DNA of 28,421 bases from CAUZEO01 sp963578625 (GTDB lineage Bacteria > Verrucomicrobiota > Kiritimatiellia > SLOV01): positions 1 through 28,421 of the forward strand of contig CAUZEO010000024.1 in assembly GCA_963578625.1 (NCBI GenBank). The letters are read 5' to 3'. Of the stretch, positions 16,326-24,574 are shown in pieces (position 1 is the stretch's first letter; each line of letters starts with the position of its first letter). The notes under the pieces are model-generated. The model was not told the DNA's origin and searched no databases. It saw nothing but the letters and a program-made list of their open reading frames with translations. Both the position numbers and the translations under genes were made by a program.

Positions 16326-19300
16326 ATGCATACGCTTACCATGAACTCTTTACGGATTTCTGTTGCGAGAATCCTCTTTCTCCTTTCGATCCCTGCGATC
16401 GGGTTCTCCGACCTCCCACCACCCGACAATTGGACCGAAAAAAACATAGAAGGCTGGTCCGCCGAATCGGAAGCTTCAGGCCGGATTGTAATCCAAACCC
16501 ACTCGAACCAGCTCATCGGCCAACTCGCTACCGGAATCACGATTGCGCCGGGGAGCAAGCCTGCAACGGTGACCCTCTCGCTAGGAAAAGCGTGGGACCT
16601 CGAAGAGGCGGACCAGCTTTTGTTCGCGTGGATATCGATGAACGGGGACGTTCAAGCCGATTCCTATCCCCAGGTGACTGTCTGGGCCCGGAACGAAATC
16701 GGGGAGGGATTCAGCCGCTACAAGAATCTTGCGGTATCAACCGGCTGGAAGCATGTTCGACTCGACCTCCTGAACCCGGACGATCAGGATGCGGATTATG
16801 GAGCCGCTTCACGGCGCGGTATTGAGCGCATCGATTTCACGTTTCCTCCGTCCAGTGAAGCAATGCAGGTGTTGTTCGATGATCTTCATTTCGAGACGTC
16901 CATCAAGCTTGTTCTTCAGCGGGCGGCGGACCTGGGGCCGCTCACGGAACGAATCCGGCCGGAGCGCTACGCGCATTTCCTGAGTGGCTCACACTTGAAA
17001 GCGGTGCAGAAGCCGGTGCTGGAGGCGTTGTATAAACCTGAGGGAGCACCGCCCGCGTCTCCGCACCGAACCTGGGGGACGCCGCTCGCCGGTGGTCCGT
17101 TGCGTGCCCTGTTTGTCGTCAATCTTGCGTTCCAGCGGGAAGTCGTGGAACTGGCGCAACGGTTTGATCTGGATTACGACTTCGTTCCGCTGATCCTGTT
17201 GCAGCGATACAAGCCGGAGGTCATGGAGGACATTGCCCGGAACCGGTATGATGTGATCGTTACTTCCGCCCTCAATATTAACGACCAGATGATACCATTT
17301 TCGGAGTGGCTTACCGGCCAGGTTCGGGAGGGTACGGGATGGGTTGCGATCAATTCCGGCGGCGATGCCGGCGAAATAAAACTGCCGTTTTCCGCGATGC
17401 CGGTGGAGAAGCCTATCGTCGAACGCTGGCGTGCGGTAGAACGACATCCGGTGGTCGACGGAGTTCCTCTGCCCGTCTTGCCGCCCTCAGAGTGCCGTGA
17501 CTATCAAGCCGGTCCCGAGGGTTCCACCCTGTTGGTCCATGGCGAATCGGGGGGCGCGAGGGTGATGGTTGCTCCCTTTGATAAAGGCCGGGTAGTCAAT
17601 CTCACATCGGGGTTCGGGAATTCCGCATTTTCAATTATTCCCCGCCCGCTTGGCGACGAACATGTACTACATCATTTCGACTACTGGGAGTATGCTTATT
17701 CCCTGCTCGCGAAGGCCATGTGGTGGGCCTCGGCCAGGGCCCCGGGCGTAGAGTTGACGGCTGCGTCTTTGTCTCCGATCCGCAGGAGCGCGCTCAAAGA
17801 CGCGGCAATAACGGTGCAACTCCGGGGCCGGAGCGGCCTGGCCGGCGATCCCCTTCTTGAATTTACCTTCCGGAATACCGAAGGCACCGTGAAATTGTCC
17901 GGATCTCAGGCGGTGCGTATTGCGGATGGAGATCCTCAACCGGTTCAATTTTCCTTAGCACCCGGGTTGCCCGGCGGCACCTACCTCCTTGATGCCGTCG
18001 TGCGCAACTCCGCCGGCCAGGTGCTCGCATGGGGCGCATGGATTCAGGAAATCACCCATGACATTTCCCTGGCTGCCGTTGAATTGGACCAAGAATTTTA
18101 CCAACGGGAAGATGCTGCAAAGCTGAAAATTTCCCTGAGTAACGGCGCGACGGAGACACCGGGGACTTTGCGCGTCGAAGTGTTCGATTCCTTTGGCCGG
18201 CTGATTCAGAGTGAAGATTCCGATGTGCTTGTCAAGGCGGGCGAGTCATCCTTGCGCACAACGATTGCAATCGATGGCGGTCGATACGTGGTCGAGGCGT
18301 ACCGCGTGCGCGTCTCCTTCATCGATCACGAAGGATCGGCCGCGGAAATGACCACGCGGATGTATGTGCCCATTCCGCCGGCGCGGAAACATGAAACGTG
18401 GTGGGCCGGGGGAACCGCCGGCGCGACGCACTTGCATCCTCACATTTACGGGACAGTTGCAGAAGTGCTCAAGTCCATGGGACTGAAAGCGATTGCGACG
18501 AACGGGGGGTACCAGCATCAGCAGGCCGACTTGATCATCGACAACAATCTCTGGCCCAGTCCCGAAAACATCATCTGGATGGGTCATTGGAACCAGCGAT
18601 TTCCAAATGGAATTCGAACCCCGTGCCTCAGCGACCCCGCCGTGCTGGCCGACGAGGTGGAAAAGCCGGCCCGGGAATTTGCGGCGCAGTACCGGAAGTT
18701 TGGGGCCCTGGGCTATGCAAGCATGGAGGAAGTCAGCCTGTCCTCTGCTCATCCGAATGGAACCGTCTGTCTCGGGCCGCATTGCCGCCGCGGGTTTGTT
18801 TTCTGGCTGCGGAGCCTCTATCCGGACCTGAAAGCGCTCAATACGCAGTGGGATACCCGGTTCGCATCCTGGGACGAGGTGGAGGGCCTCCGCTGGGAAG
18901 ATGGGGCGAAGGACCTGGCGAATCCATCCCGGTGGATCGATTTCCGGCTCTTCATGGAACATGTGTACGCGGAGATGCAGCGGCGTTTTAATGAAACCAT
19001 CCGTGGCGCAGATCCGGGCGCATACGTCGGATTCAACTGTGGACCGTACGGGGAGAATTCTTTTGCGGGATTCAATCGCGCGCTGCTCGGACGGGACGCC
19101 ACATTCGCATTCGAATATCAGCCCTCACATCTGGAGGACAGAGGAGTGTCAACCACTCTGGAACTGCTCCACGGATCGGCGCCCCACATGAGGGTCGGGT
19201 TCTGGCTGGGTTACAACTATATGGATCTCGAGCCCGAACGATATTGGTTCAAGACATGGTGGAACGCCCTCCGGAATATGTACGGACCGATTCTGTATAC

Positions 19301-20660
19301 GATCATGAACGACGCTTCGACGTTTGCTAATTTCGAGTATCAGAAAGTGCATCCCACGCTTGCCTATAACGGATTTTCGTCCCGGACGAAGGACATCCTG
19401 TCCGACCTTACCCGCGGCACGGGTAAAATGCTGTTGTCCCTGGAAAGGAAGACACTCATCGCGGTCTATCACTCCGAGGCATCGCTGATGCGAACCTATT
19501 TTGAGTCGACGCGATTCCCCCAGGCGGAGACGTTGAGCGTCTGGGATATTCGAAAATTGATTCGTGAGGTGGATCTGGACTACATGCGATTGAGCACGGA
19601 CCAGCTGCTGCGGGGAGAGGCGAATCGATACCAGGTTCTTGTTCTGTCGGAAATCCTCTCCCTCAGTGACGCGGAGTGGGACGAATTGTGGAAGTTTAGT
19701 AACGCCGGCGGCTCGATTCTCGCGTTCGCGCGCACTGGCATAACCGATGGTCATGGCAAGTATACCGGGAGCCACGCCAGGATTCAGGAAATTCTTGGCG
19801 TTCGGTATCCGCAGGAGAAGTTCTCATGGATGAAGGACCGGATCCGGGGATTTTCAACGGACCTCATTGCTTCCGTCGGCGGCGATGTTGTGACCGGCGG
19901 GCCTGTTGCAGCCCCGGACAGTCGCCAGGTGTTTGCGACGTTTGCAGACGGCTCTCCTTCGATCATCGGGCATCGCCTTGGGAACGGGTCTTCGATTTTC
20001 TGCAATTTCAGTTCCAGGATGGAGCCTACGGTGGAGAACCGGACTCTGGTGTCCGTCCTGTTCAACCTTCTCGGTATGGAGCGGTCGTTCCGGGTAAGGG
20101 ACGGCGACAACTTTCCTGGCGGTTTCCAGTCGTTTCGGTACACGCGAGGAGAATTTGAACTCATTGGATTGCTTCGAACCCTGGGTTCGAAGCTCAAAAC
20201 AGGAGCGCAACTCCAACTGCATACGGAGAGGCCCGCGCACGTTTATGACGTTCTGCTGGGGCGGTACCTCGGTGAGTCGGACGCTCTTTCGTTCAAGGTT
20301 CCGGAGCGGGGTAGGCCGGCCTTGTTTGCCCGTCTCCCGTACGAAATCCGATCGGTAGGGCTGACGGTACCCGGTACGGCGACCCGGGGTGACGTCCAAT
20401 CCTACGCTGTAACGATTGGTGGCAGTGGCGGAGCGGTCGCAGATCACTTTCTCAGGATCGAGGTCTTCAACCCGCGGGGACGCCGCGTCGAGGTTCTGTC
20501 AAGCATCGTGATCGCCCTCTCCGGAAGGTACGAGGGGAAGCTTCCGTTCGCGCTGAACGATCCAACCGGCGTCTGGCGAGTCCAGGTGACCGACGTCGTC
20601 AGCGGCAAGAAAGCGACCCGTGAAGTACGGCTTGCCGGCGCGAAAGTCGATGGCTTATGA
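16326..20660 (+). CDS. Very large secreted GH42-like protein with GATase and beta-sandwich modules
   Basis: A 1,444-residue exported protein. The start is ATG at 16326 after GGGG with a nine-base gap; a signal peptide follows (ARILFLLSIPAIGFS). In order I see a jelly-roll, carbohydrate-binding-like domain (bases ~16430-16915); a GATase1-like alpha/beta domain (~17095-17690); beta-sandwich domains (~17740-18370); a TIM-barrel-like region (~18400-19560) containing the GH42 trademark LNTQWDTRFASWDEV; a second GATase-like, beta-galactosidase trimerisation-type domain (~19580-20060, SLSDAEWDELWKFSNAGG); and a C-terminal sandwich. Candidate catalytic acids are Glu801/802 (ASMEEVS) and Glu930 (FAFEYQP). 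The Asn that normally precedes the GH42 acid/base Glu is absent, so the reaction is uncertain. The stop overlaps the next gene as ATGA. Confidence 0.85.
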   Translation: MHTLTMNSLRISVARILFLLSIPAIGFSDLPPPDNWTEKNIEGWSAESEASGRIVIQTHSNQLIGQLATGITIAPGSKPATVTLSLGKAWDLEEADQLLFAWISMNGDVQADSYPQVTVWARNEIGEGFSRYKNLAVSTGWKHVRLDLLNPDDQDADYGAASRRGIERIDFTFPPSSEAMQVLFDDLHFETSIKLVLQRAADLGPLTERIRPERYAHFLSGSHLKAVQKPVLEALYKPEGAPPASPHRTWGTPLAGGPLRALFVVNLAFQREVVELAQRFDLDYDFVPLILLQRYKPEVMEDIARNRYDVIVTSALNINDQMIPFSEWLTGQVREGTGWVAINSGGDAGEIKLPFSAMPVEKPIVERWRAVERHPVVDGVPLPVLPPSECRDYQAGPEGSTLLVHGESGGARVMVAPFDKGRVVNLTSGFGNSAFSIIPRPLGDEHVLHHFDYWEYAYSLLAKAMWWASARAPGVELTAASLSPIRRSALKDAAITVQLRGRSGLAGDPLLEFTFRNTEGTVKLSGSQAVRIADGDPQPVQFSLAPGLPGGTYLLDAVVRNSAGQVLAWGAWIQEITHDISLAAVELDQEFYQREDAAKLKISLSNGATETPGTLRVEVFDSFGRLIQSEDSDVLVKAGESSLRTTIAIDGGRYVVEAYRVRVSFIDHEGSAAEMTTRMYVPIPPARKHETWWAGGTAGATHLHPHIYGTVAEVLKSMGLKAIATNGGYQHQQADLIIDNNLWPSPENIIWMGHWNQRFPNGIRTPCLSDPAVLADEVEKPAREFAAQYRKFGALGYASMEEVSLSSAHPNGTVCLGPHCRRGFVFWLRSLYPDLKALNTQWDTRFASWDEVEGLRWEDGAKDLANPSRWIDFRLFMEHVYAEMQRRFNETIRGADPGAYVGFNCGPYGENSFAGFNRALLGRDATFAFEYQPSHLEDRGVSTTLELLHGSAPHMRVGFWLGYNYMDLEPERYWFKTWWNALRNMYGPILYTIMNDASTFANFEYQKVHPTLAYNGFSSRTKDILSDLTRGTGKMLLSLERKTLIAVYHSEASLMRTYFESTRFPQAETLSVWDIRKLIREVDLDYMRLSTDQLLRGEANRYQVLVLSEILSLSDAEWDELWKFSNAGGSILAFARTGITDGHGKYTGSHARIQEILGVRYPQEKFSWMKDRIRGFSTDLIASVGGDVVTGGPVAAPDSRQVFATFADGSPSIIGHRLGNGSSIFCNFSSRMEPTVENRTLVSVLFNLLGMERSFRVRDGDNFPGGFQSFRYTRGEFELIGLLRTLGSKLKTGAQLQLHTERPAHVYDVLLGRYLGESDALSFKVPERGRPALFARLPYEIRSVGLTVPGTATRGDVQSYAVTIGGSGGAVADHFLRIEVFNPRGRRVEVLSSIVIALSGRYEGKLPFALNDPTGVWRVQVTDVVSGKKATREVRLAGAKVDGL

Positions 20661-21931
20661 AGCCCGTTGAATTGGCCTACGGAACAAATGGGCTTTTGAT
20701 CCGAGTCCCGGATTCGGTGAAGGTGCTGGAACCCCGATCGATGCCCGGATTGGAAGATGAGGCGGCGGCGCTTCGGGATGCCTTGATTCATCCGATCGAT
20801 TCCGCGTCGCTGAAGGAGCGGGTCAGGCCGGGGCAGTCGGTGCTCGTGGTGCACAGCGACATTACTCGCGCGACTCCCAACGACCGAATTCTTCCCGTGC
20901 TCATTGCCGAACTGGAAGCGGCGGGGGTTCGCTCTGATGATATCACGTTAATGAACGCACTCGGCACTCACCGCAAGCAGACCGATGCGGAATTGCGGAC
21001 GATGCTGGGCTCCGGCATTGTCGATCGATACCGGTGTCTGCAGCACGACGCATTCGACGATGACGGGCTCGTTTCTCTCGGCGCCACCTCCCGTGGCAAT
21101 CCGGTTCGGGTGAATCGCCACGTCATGGAGGCGGACCTGCGCATTTACACTGGATTTATCGAGCCGCATTTCTTTGCCGGATTCAGCGGCGGACCGAAAG
21201 CCGTCCTCCCCGCATTGGCCGGAACGGAAAGCGTCTTCAGCAACCACGGGCGGGACATGATCGCGGACGCCAACGCCACCTGGGGAGTCACGAAAGGGAA
21301 CCCGATCTGGGAAGAAATGCTGGCGGTCGCTTTGCTCACCGAACCGGCTTTCTTGCTGAACGTGACTCTGAACGCGAAGAAGGAAATAACGGGAGTGTTT
21401 GCGGGAGACCTCCTCGCCGCGCATCAGCAGGGATGCGCCTTTGTCCGCGATAATTCAATGATCAAAGTCGGCGAGTTGTTCGATGTGGTTGTCACAACCA
21501 ATAGCGGCTATCCATTGGATCAGAACCTCTATCAAACGGTCAAGGGCATGAGCGCCGCAAACCGGGTGGTAAAGGAAGGCGGCACGATTCTTCTCGCCGC
21601 GGAGTGCGCCGATGGCCTTCCCGACTACGGGAGCTACGCGGAGCTGCTGCGGGAAGGCGGATCCCCGGATGGAGTGCTGGCGCTGCTCTCTCAACCTGGC
21701 TTCAGCCGGCATGACCAGTGGCAGGTGCAGATTCAAGCGATGATTCAGAAACGCGCCGACGTTCACGTCTACAGCGATGGGCTCACCGATGACCAGATCG
21801 AAAGTGCGCTGCTGAAACCGTGCCGATCCGTGGAGGATCTGCTGATGAGGGCCGCCGGAAAACAGGGAACCGAAGTCTCTATTTGCGTCATTCCCGAGGG
21901 CCCACAAGTTGTGGCGACGCTTGCCTCGTGA
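20657..21931 (+). CDS. larA: LarA-type nickel-pincer-dependent racemase/epimerase
   Basis: LarA-family enzymes use a nickel pincer nucleotide to racemise or epimerise 2-hydroxy acids by hydride transfer. The 424 residues match the family, and all residues known from Lactiplantibacillus LarA can be placed: HSDITRATP (Asp68, Arg71), GTHR (His105), FIEPHFFAGFSGGPKAVLP (His171 and the cofactor-linked Lys181), SNHGRDM (nickel His197) and YQTVKGM (Lys296). It should therefore be active if the cofactor is made; larB, larC and larE are not in the window. The family includes lactate, malate and sugar-acid enzymes, so lactate should not be assumed. Its ATG overlaps the stop of the GH42-like gene (ATGA), implying coupled translation and suggesting a sugar-acid substrate, which is an inference. 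Confidence 0.92.
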   Translation: MKPVELAYGTNGLLIRVPDSVKVLEPRSMPGLEDEAAALRDALIHPIDSASLKERVRPGQSVLVVHSDITRATPNDRILPVLIAELEAAGVRSDDITLMNALGTHRKQTDAELRTMLGSGIVDRYRCLQHDAFDDDGLVSLGATSRGNPVRVNRHVMEADLRIYTGFIEPHFFAGFSGGPKAVLPALAGTESVFSNHGRDMIADANATWGVTKGNPIWEEMLAVALLTEPAFLLNVTLNAKKEITGVFAGDLLAAHQQGCAFVRDNSMIKVGELFDVVVTTNSGYPLDQNLYQTVKGMSAANRVVKEGGTILLAAECADGLPDYGSYAELLREGGSPDGVLALLSQPGFSRHDQWQVQIQAMIQKRADVHVYSDGLTDDQIESALLKPCRSVEDLLMRAAGKQGTEVSICVIPEGPQVVATLAS

Positions 21932-21983
21932 TTGGAAAGTCGAGCAGCACAACGGACTTTGAATTGTGGGGCCGAAAAGCAAC

Positions 21984-22025
21984 TTGGGCTTCCAGCCCTT
22001 GCTCCGGGTCGGCCTGGAAGGCCAA
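21984..22025. repeat. REP-like hairpin
   Basis: TTGGGCTTCCAGCCC (21984-21998) and GGCCTGGAAGGCCAA (22011-22025) pair at 13 of 15 positions around a 12-base loop. It lies 53 bases after the larA stop. No T run follows, so a dispersed repeat is likelier than a terminator. Confidence 0.6.
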
Positions 22026-22134
22026 CCTACATACCGGGGTTGCGCCTGAATCGCAGAGCTTTGTGCGCAAGGCGCGGAAGTAGGCGATGTTCAGTTTTTG
22101 AGGCTTGGAATTTCCAGCGGTGCTCCTGTTCTTT

Positions 22135-22168
22135 ATCCCTCCTCTTCATCTCTTGAAAGAGGAGGGAT
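22135..22168. repeat. Perfect 12-bp inverted repeat
   Basis: ATCCCTCCTCTT (22135-22146) and AAGAGGAGGGAT (22157-22168) are exact complements around a ten-base loop. No T tract follows on either side. It lies in the non-coding stretch after larA, just before the second palindromic repeat cluster, and its role is unknown. Confidence 0.65.
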
Positions 22169-22189
22169 GGGTCTTGCGATAGCACCTCC

Positions 22190-22283
22190 TTCGACATTCG
22201 ATATTGAGCATTCGATATTCGACATTTCCGACGCCGTGCAGGCTCCTCAAGATGGCAGAATCCTGAAAATGTCCAATGTCGAA
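22190..22283. repeat. Dispersed palindromic repeat, copy B
   Basis: TTCGACATTCGATATT (22190-22205), TTCGATATTCGACATTTCC (22211-22229) and GAAAATGTCCAATGTCGAA (22265-22283) match the motif found at 2566-2619. Here the TTCG half comes first and the GAAAATG half second, the reverse order of copy A, and an extra half-copy is present. The first part alone forms a mirror-like pair around GAGCA. It belongs to the same repeat family as copy A. Confidence 0.75.
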
Positions 22284-22504
22284 TTCCCAAGTTCGGGGAC
22301 AGCACCGATGAATCAACCATCGCACAACCCAGCAATGTGACGACTTTAAATCAGGACTCGACCGATGAAGAGGAGGTTACTCAACCGTTACTTCCACTGC
22401 CGTTGCCTTGGCTGCATACCAATCGGTGTTTTCCTGCCGCCAGGGATGGGCCACCAGAGTGTATCGTCGGCATCGGCTTTGCCCCAAAACAGATCATCGA
22501 CTAA

Positions 22505-22738
22505 CCAGGACGCTTTTTCTCCCTCCGCAAGCCCTTCGAACTTAAGAGGGCCCTGGTTCCCGGCGCCAACCGCACCGACCAGGTACGCTACCTGCTGCAA
22601 GTCCACTACGCCAACCGCTGGATCGCCCAGCGCTTCATCCCTTTTCTGCATTTCCCGTTTGACGCGGATATACTTGCCCGGGCAACGGCGCGCCAGCGCC
22701 GCTTGTTAGGCGAGCACCGCCCCGGTCCCTGCGCCTGA
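22505..22738 (+). pseudogene. Fragment resembling the C-terminus of a phytanoyl-CoA dioxygenase-type protein
   Basis: From 22547 one frame reads smoothly to a stop at 22736: GANRTDQVRYLLQVHYANRW, then IAQRFIPFLHF and ATARQRRLLGEH. As I recall the family, these resemble the last ~60 residues of PhyH-type Fe(II)/2-oxoglutarate dioxygenases. No start codon or ribosome site exists, the iron-binding HxD part is missing, and a stop lies at 22502-22504, so this is a broken 3' fragment. The join to the sequence before ~22545 looks abrupt. The family call is from memory of the pattern and is moderate at best. Confidence 0.45.
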
Positions 22739-23147
22739 AAACCAACGTCGGGCAACCGCCGTGGTGTTCGCTTGATTCACCGCAGCCGCAGGAGTTTGCG
22801 GACCGTCTTCCCTGTGCTTGAGATGAGGTGGGCAAGGTGCGTACCAGGAGGCGCCGCGCTGCCACTCCTGTCCCGGATGCCGGACGTGAAAGTGCTGCCT
22901 GGACGAGCGGCCTCCGACCAACCTTCGCGATATTCATACCGGGGGTCGCGCCCGCCTCACACCGCCACCTCCTCCAGCCAGGAACGATCTACCTCTACAC
23001 CGAACCCCGGCTCGGCGCTCGGGACGAGCTTCCCGTCTTCGACGACAGCGGTGCCTGGCAGTTGGACCCGCTCGGCAAGTGGCACCTTACCCGGCGGGAG
23101 GCCGAGCTCCCCCAGCGTTGCCGCCGGGAGCGCAAAAACGAGGTACT

Positions 23148-23237
23148 GATCCGGTCGATCTCGAGGTCACCTGGCTCAACGGCAACACTCAGACCATCCA
23201 GGACGTTGCGGTGGATCAAACGGCCGTGGTGCAATGA
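23148..23237 (+). pseudogene. ASPIC/UnbV-domain C-terminal remnant, copy 1
   Basis: A 29-codon stretch, VDLEVTWLNGNTQTIQDV and AVDQTAVVQ then stop, closely matches the end of the frame at 24736-24823, in protein and in DNA, including the TGATCA at the stop. It resembles the end of the ASPIC/UnbV domain. The DNA between 22740 and 23147 encodes no continuous relative that I can recognise; one frame (bases ~22980-23145, containing YLYTEPRLGARDELPVFDD) looks protein-like but I cannot name it. Confidence 0.6.
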
Positions 23238-23337
23238 TCACGGGTCCTCACCGGGCTTGTTTACCGTGCGATTGCGTCGCAAACACATCAGTACGTGACG
23301 TCTTCAAGAACGCTTGCGGCACGATCTTGTCGGGGTC

Positions 23338-23370
23338 AAAAAAAACAGGGCCGCCATGGAGGCGGCCCTG
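23338..23370 (-). terminator. Intrinsic terminator of the PEP-CTERM gene
   Basis: Read on the minus strand, CAGGGCCGCC (23370-23361), loop TCCAT, then GGCGGCCCTG (23355-23346) form a perfect ten-pair GC-rich stem followed by eight T (23345-23338). It lies 28 bases after the stop of the PEP-CTERM gene. Confidence 0.93.
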
Positions 23371-23398
23371 CGGTTAATTTTCCAAGAGAATGAAGAGT

Positions 23399-24100
23399 CT
23401 AAATGCGTCGGCGGCGCGCCACCAGCAAGCCGGCAGCACCGATGCCCAGCAGGGCGATCGTCGTGGGTTCGGGGATGGGCCCTCCCGTGACGACTACATT
23501 GTCTATTCCCGTACGTGTGATGGCTGCGTCATCGCGATTTGCGAGAACGATCCATAGGTCAACGCCGTCATCGGCAGATCCGGCATCGTAGTGGAAGGAA
23601 ACCGGCGTCTGGTTCTGGTCGATAGCGATCGAAACATCAACGTCCGTGAGACTCGCCAGCACGGATCCCGAGCTATCGGCCATTGCAAGCTGAAATACGG
23701 ACGCGAAGGTATTGTTGCCGTAAATGTCAGCCGAAAAAGTGTATCGCACACCATCCGTCATCGGCCCCAAATTCTGTTTGGCCCCGTTCACGTTATTGTT
23801 CGTGCGTTCAACACCCAGCAACGCGTTCCCGGCGCCGGTCGCCGCGGGTTCCCCACCATAGAAACCCGGGGGTCCATGAAGTTGGCCACTTCCACTGAGA
23901 ATTGAACCCCCAAACGGCGGTAACAGGTCATTCCCCTCCCAGCCCGGGATGCTGCCCCAGGCCACACCAATCGTATGAGGCGAGTTCGCAATGTTTCCAG
24001 ACACATCCGGTAGCTCGAAATCACCGTTAACGACCAAAGTTCCCTGGGCCGAAAGCACACCCACGGCTGCTCCGACCAGTACAATCAAGAGTGTTCGCAT
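23399..24100 (-). CDS. PEP-CTERM sorted exported protein
   Basis: A 233-residue exported protein of unknown activity. The N-terminus MRTLLIVLVGAAVGVLSAQG is a signal peptide. The last ~24 residues, starting IPEPTTIALLG and ending ARRRRI, are a PEP-CTERM sorting tag: the Pro-Glu-Pro motif, a hydrophobic helix and a basic tail, recognised by exosortase. The middle opens with LVVNGDFELP and has a GWEGNDLLP segment and a WIVLANRDD to DNVVVTG stretch, like the jelly-roll DUF642/CBM-like domains often found in such proteins. The frame allows ATG at 24118, but ATG at 24100 has AGGAGAAGGA just upstream and begins the signal peptide directly. It stands alone with its own terminator between decayed gene pieces. 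No exosortase gene is in the window. Confidence 0.85.
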   Translation of the reverse strand: MRTLLIVLVGAAVGVLSAQGTLVVNGDFELPDVSGNIANSPHTIGVAWGSIPGWEGNDLLPPFGGSILSGSGQLHGPPGFYGGEPAATGAGNALLGVERTNNNVNGAKQNLGPMTDGVRYTFSADIYGNNTFASVFQLAMADSSGSVLASLTDVDVSIAIDQNQTPVSFHYDAGSADDGVDLWIVLANRDDAAITRTGIDNVVVTGGPIPEPTTIALLGIGAAGLLVARRRRI

Positions 24101-24401
24101 AGTTCCTTCTCCTCTCATTTACAAGTTACGCCATCTCGTGAAGACTAACCGTTTCACAACTTCTTCACACAACATATCCCAATTCTCCCAGTTATACTAT
24201 GTTTCCGAAACTCGATCCGCAAGCTAAAACTTTAGATTTTTTTGGCCTGCAACAGCAAAAAATCATTGACGTTGGCGCCGCGTTTGGGTCGAGCGGCGTG
24301 GCATGGGTATCCCGAAGTCGGCACAGGATTCCAACGATTGGAGCGATTCTCATCCACGGGTGAGAAATCGAGAAGATGAATTTCGGGGGAATGGAATAGC
24401 C

Positions 24402-24479
24402 TTGTCTGGACGGTAGCCGCCGGAGCTATAATAAAGGAAAAGGGAACGAATGTCGATATATATCAGTAACGCGGAATAA
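24402..24479 (+). promoter_or_regulatory. Promoter-like TATAAT with a possible short leader frame
   Basis: A perfect TATAAT (24427-24432) has TTGTCT 19 bases upstream (24402-24407). Downstream, GGAAAAGGG (24437-24443) precedes an ATG at 24450 that opens a nine-residue frame ending in TAA at 24477-24479. The rest of 24101-24574 holds no gene that I can support. The signal may be the surviving control region of the truncated ASPIC/UnbV gene that follows. The long spacer makes it tentative. Confidence 0.35.
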
Positions 24480-24506
24480 TTGATAAGAAATCGCTTTTCG
24501 GGCGGC

Positions 24507-24522
24507 GCGGGCACATGCCCGC
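24507..24522. repeat. Short perfect palindrome
   Basis: GCGGGCACATGCCCGC has exact seven-base arms around a two-base centre. It lies between the promoter-like TATAAT and the ASPIC/UnbV fragment. It could be a protein-binding site or part of a REP-type repeat; the sequence does not decide. Confidence 0.45.
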
Positions 24523-24574
24523 TGGGACCGGCGTGAAGGAGCGCTCTCATGGGAAGACCGTTAGCTGAAGCGGG

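Noticed and set aside
22135..22168. Hairpin as a rho-independent terminator for larA
   Set aside because: The stem is perfect, but no T run follows in either direction and it is ~200 bases after the stop.
22772..23149. Plus-strand frame of 125 codons as a gene
   Set aside because: Ser/Arg/Pro-rich without motif; an overlapping frame containing YLYTEPRLGARDELPVFDD looks more protein-like, and both lie in a mosaic of fragments.
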